Below are positions 61,197 to 64,000 of a stretch of DNA of 64,000 nt, piece after piece. The notes under the pieces were generated by a model. That model saw nothing but the letters and a program-made list of their open reading frames with translations. It did not search any database and had not been told where the DNA came from. How positions within the stretch are numbered: position 1 is the stretch's first letter; each line of letters begins with the position of its first letter. This DNA is from Flavobacterium johnsoniae (GTDB taxonomy: Bacteria; Bacteroidota; Bacteroidia; Flavobacteriales; Flavobacteriaceae), in NCBI RefSeq assembly GCF_001879205.1, contig NZ_MLFK01000008.1, forward strand, positions 62,001 to 126,000. The letters are read 5' to 3'. A program made the translations under genes and the position numbers.

Positions 61197-61480
61197 AGGA
61201 ATGCAGTAAAAAGAAAGAAAATGACTATAATTTTACTTAAGGCGGTTATTTTTAAGATTTTTTTCTATAGAATGTGAATCATTGATACAATTGAAGTTAG
61301 TTTGTAAACATGGGAATTATGTAACGAAATTGATTTTGAATTAAAGTGCTTTGTGGTTTTATTTTATAAATTTGAAAGTTTGACCGTAATTTTGAATAGG
61401 ATCAGATGTTCAAAATGATAGTCGGAAAACGATTTTTTAAATATATTTTTTAATCTTAACGCTTTATTCCCCACTACAGC

Positions 61481-62695
61481 ATGGTATTAATTGTTGATGA
61501 TATAAAGGCAAATATTATTGCCCTAAAAAAAACATTAGAATTGCACAATATTGATGTAGATACTGCAGAATCTGGTGAAGAAGCCCTGAAAAAGATATTA
61601 AAAACGTCTTATTGTCTTATTATAATGGACGTTCAAATGCCAGGCCTTGACGGTTTTGAAGTTGTTAAAATTCTCTCCGGAAATAAAAGAACCAAAGATA
61701 TTCCCGTTATTTTTCTTTCGGCTTTAAATATCGAAAAAAAGTACATCTTTAAAGGGTATGAAACCGGAGCTGTTGAATATATTACAAAGCCGGTTGATAC
61801 TGATCTGTTAATGCTTAAAGTAAAAACCTTCATTAAAATTTACGAACAGCAAAACGAATTAAAGGGAATAAAAGACCTGCTGTCTAAAGAAATTAAAATT
61901 AGAAAAGAGGCACAGGATAATCTCGAAATTAAAATCGCCGAAAGAACCAAAGAACTGGTTTCGAAAAACGAGGAACTAGAGATGAAAAACCACGAATTAC
62001 AGCAGTTTGCCTGGGTGGTATCGCACGATTTGAATGAGCCCATTCGAAAAATTCAGATTTTTATTAAAATAATCAAAGAGCTTTATTTAACTGCCGACGC
62101 AAAAGGAATCGATTATGTCGACAGAACCATAAAATCGGCAGAGCGAATGCAGACTCTAATTACAGATCTGCTGGCTTACTCGAGATTATCAGCACAGGTT
62201 AAACCTGAAATTACAGATCTTAATGTGGTTTTGCAGGAAGTGCTTTCGGATTTTGATTATTTAATTGAAAGAAAAGAGGCAACGGTTAAAACAACAGAAC
62301 TCCCCACAATAGACAGTATTCCCAGCCAGCTTAGGCAGGTATTTCAAAATTTAATTGGGAATGCACTTAAATTCTCCGGTGCAAATGATCCGCCGCTAAT
62401 TGAAATTACATCAGAAATTATAGCCGATAAATCTTTTGACAGTCCAACTTCCCCGGAAGGAAAATTCTGCCGCATTATTGTAAAAGACAACGGAATTGGT
62501 TTTGACGAAATTTACCTCGATCGTATTTTTATTATCTTTCAGAGTTTAAATGACAGGCAGACCTACGAAGGAACCGGTATTGGTCTGGCTATCGCAAAGA
62601 AAATCATAGAAAAACACAACGGCTTAATTACTGCAAGAAGTGAAGTAGGTAAGGGCGCAAGTTTCATTATCATTCTTCCATTAAAATACGAGTAA
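61481..62695 (+). CDS. Receiver-histidine kinase hybrid
   Basis: This 404-residue soluble protein has an N-terminal receiver (1-120) with phospho-acceptor Asp50 in LIIMDVQMPGLDGF, and Lys in YITKPV. A coiled coil (about 130-175) is followed by HisKA with H-box WVVSHDLNEPIRKIQ and His182. HATPase shows QNLIGNALKFS and GTGIGLAIAKKIIEKHN. The H-box and ATPase closely resemble those of the multi-PAS kinase at 54589. A CHASE3 sensor gene begins 98 bp downstream, so the two may form one phosphorelay. Confidence 0.92.
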   Translation: MVLIVDDIKANIIALKKTLELHNIDVDTAESGEEALKKILKTSYCLIIMDVQMPGLDGFEVVKILSGNKRTKDIPVIFLSALNIEKKYIFKGYETGAVEYITKPVDTDLLMLKVKTFIKIYEQQNELKGIKDLLSKEIKIRKEAQDNLEIKIAERTKELVSKNEELEMKNHELQQFAWVVSHDLNEPIRKIQIFIKIIKELYLTADAKGIDYVDRTIKSAERMQTLITDLLAYSRLSAQVKPEITDLNVVLQEVLSDFDYLIERKEATVKTTELPTIDSIPSQLRQVFQNLIGNALKFSGANDPPLIEITSEIIADKSFDSPTSPEGKFCRIIVKDNGIGFDEIYLDRIFIIFQSLNDRQTYEGTGIGLAIAKKIIEKHNGLITARSEVGKGASFIIILPLKYE

Positions 62696-62703
62696 AAATA
62701 AAA

Positions 62704-62756
62704 GCCGCAGATTAAAAGATTTATACAAATTCTATAATCCTTATAATCACGGGCAG
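62704..62756. repeat. GCCGCAGATTAAAAGA extragenic element
   Basis: GCCGCAGATTAAAAGATTTA leads into ATAATCCTTATAATCACGGG. This is the CACAGATT/AATCTGTG family again, with a weaker right end. Confidence 0.45.
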
Positions 62757-62793
62757 AAAACAAAAACAATTTAGATCATTTTAAAGTAAAAGC

Positions 62794-64000
62794 ATGAACA
62801 ATAATTTTAAAAGAAATCTGCTAATCAGTTCATTAGTTTCACTAGTTGTACTGACTATTAGTTCTGTTGCTTCATTTATCAGCATCAAAAGTTTATTAAA
62901 CAGTAACTTTTGGGTAAATCACACTCAGGAAGTTATCTATAATTTAAATGAAGGTTCGGCGCTTGTTACAGAAGCCCAAACCAGTATGCGAGGTTATTTA
63001 ATTACCGGCGATGAGAAGTTTGTAGATCGCTACAATGAGTCTGAAGCCAAATCAAACGGTTTTTTTGATAAAGTAGAGGAGTTAACGGTCGATAACCCTT
63101 CGCAGCAAAAACAGCTGATTCAGTTACAAACTATGCGTTCGGCATTTTTCAAATATTTAAACAATCAAATTGTTAAAAAACGTCTTGGTAAACAAACTTT
63201 GGTATTTGACCTAAACGAAGGCAGAGTCATGATGACAGAATTACGTGCTTTAATTAAAAAAGTTGAAAGTACAGAGCAGGCACTTTTAACAGAGCGTAAT
63301 TCTAATTCTGAACGTTACGGAACGTACAGTTTAATTTTGATTATAGCTGCTTTTTTAATTGCTTTTGTTATTTCGATTGTTTTTTTAATAAGAATTTTAA
63401 AAGATTACAACGAGCGTTCGGCATTACAAAAAGAATTAGAGAAAAAAGATGTAGAAACGGCACAGAGAATCGAGGCAATCAGTTCTATTGCAAGTAATAT
63501 TTCTAACGGAAATTATGACATTCGTGTAGACGATACTAAAGCAGATGCGCTTGGAAGTGTGGGAGAATCCCTGAACAGTATGGGAGTTTCTCTTAAAAAT
63601 TCGTTTGATTTACTGTCGCAGAAAGAATGGCTTCAAACGGGTGTTGCTGAATTAAACAATGCCATGCTGGGCGAAAAATCACTGCAAAAACTTTCTAAGG
63701 ACATTATCGAATTTTTATGCCATTACACCAATAGCAGCGCCGGGGTTTTATATGTTATCGAAGAAAACGAACTAATAGTGTCCGGAGGATACAGTTATAT
63801 ACCAAGTAAAAATAGGGAACGCATTCAAAAAGGAGAAGGCTTAATAGGACAGGCCATAACTTCCGGTAAAATATTAGAATTAAAAACCTTATCACCAGAT
63901 GATATTCAAATTAATTATGCTTTAGGGCAAATTAAACCAACGCATATTGTAGCGGTACCGCTTTTAGATAATAAAATTGAAGGAGCGGTTGAATTGGCCA
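62794..64000 (+). CDS. CHASE3/HAMP/GAF sensor protein (3' end outside window)
   Basis: The frame opens at ATG 62794 and stays open for 402 codons to the window edge. TMS 1 (about 10-35) is followed by a CHASE3-type periplasmic domain (about 40-185) with ALVTEAQTSMRGYLITGDEKF. TMS 2 (about 187-210) then leads to HAMP-like NISNGNYDIRVDDTKADALG and a GAF domain from about residue 295, LCHYTNSSAGVLYVIEENEL. Related proteins usually end in a histidine kinase and receivers; that part is not in the window. It follows a hybrid kinase and may share its pathway. Confidence 0.88.
   Translation, partial: MNNNFKRNLLISSLVSLVVLTISSVASFISIKSLLNSNFWVNHTQEVIYNLNEGSALVTEAQTSMRGYLITGDEKFVDRYNESEAKSNGFFDKVEELTVDNPSQQKQLIQLQTMRSAFFKYLNNQIVKKRLGKQTLVFDLNEGRVMMTELRALIKKVESTEQALLTERNSNSERYGTYSLILIIAAFLIAFVISIVFLIRILKDYNERSALQKELEKKDVETAQRIEAISSIASNISNGNYDIRVDDTKADALGSVGESLNSMGVSLKNSFDLLSQKEWLQTGVAELNNAMLGEKSLQKLSKDIIEFLCHYTNSSAGVLYVIEENELIVSGGYSYIPSKNRERIQKGEGLIGQAITSGKILELKTLSPDDIQINYALGQIKPTHIVAVPLLDNKIEGAVELA

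Noticed and set aside
1..64000. tRNA, rRNA, prophage or insertion sequences
   Set aside because: I saw no cloverleaf-like tRNA sequence, no rRNA blocks, no transposase or integrase and no phage structural gene. A tRNAscan or Infernal run would be needed to exclude small RNAs.

Overview
The window looks like a chromosomal segment of a Flavobacterium-type member of the Bacteroidota. The evidence is AT-rich DNA, start codons without clear Shine-Dalgarno sites, and several TAnnTTTG -7 promoter elements. Family content agrees: choice-of-anchor I lipoprotein, DUF6377, DUF4142, BamA-like barrels, agmatine-route putrescine synthesis, tRNA hydroxylase MiaE, secreted GH2 and GH3 enzymes, and a multi-PAS histidine kinase. 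I saw no rRNA, tRNA, CRISPR array, prophage or insertion sequence.

Layout. 1-9999: putrescine synthesis (aguB partial, aguA) interrupted by two leftward genes (OmpA-like protein, choice-of-anchor I lipoprotein), then a secreted EEP-family hydrolase, fahA, glyA and miaE. 10235-16105: guaC, a GNAT acetyltransferase, a TetR/MFS efflux pair with visible operators, a Qnr-like pentapeptide protein and aspA. 16256-22469: two outer-membrane proteins, a two-component system, a Usp-like protein and a bestrophin. 22564-27970: a MocR regulator divergent from an EamA exporter, an acyl-CoA oxidase-like flavoenzyme and a CHMI-like tautomerase. 28100-33555: a DUF6377 membrane regulator, a GH3 beta-glucosidase and an acyltransferase. 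33887-38913: an ArsR/old-yellow-enzyme operon, a TlpA-like protein, two unknowns and lpdA. 39123-46856: a GH2 enzyme, then a TetR/thioesterase/MFS operon carrying three copies of one palindrome, an AraC regulator and two tandem cupins.

47005-62695 reads as a stress and DNA-protection region: DUF4142 lipoprotein, small DUF7218-like protein, topoisomerase IB, DUF1328 membrane peptide, DUF5661-like protein, a very acidic protein, YciE/F ferritin-like protein, a Nei/Fpg glycosylase overlapping a DUF72 gene, a general-stress PPOX protein, a general-stress SDR, a SemiSWEET and a group of phosphorelay proteins. Three leftward genes here (DUF4142, acidic protein, PPOX) share an 18-bp upstream box placed 13-14 bp before a -7-like element, with weaker copies before YciE/F and the DUF7218-like gene. 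This possible stress regulon is the most unusual regulatory signal I found. The window ends inside a CHASE3/GAF sensor.

Intergenic DNA is rich in short repeats: a 15-unit 7-bp array, a TAACATC array, nested inverted repeats of GGTTCAAA-like units, CGCAAAG and CACAGATT-type elements, and one roughly 98-bp element with terminal inverted repeats. Many convergent gene pairs are separated by clear hairpin terminators. All family names come from reading motifs by eye. No database search was run.
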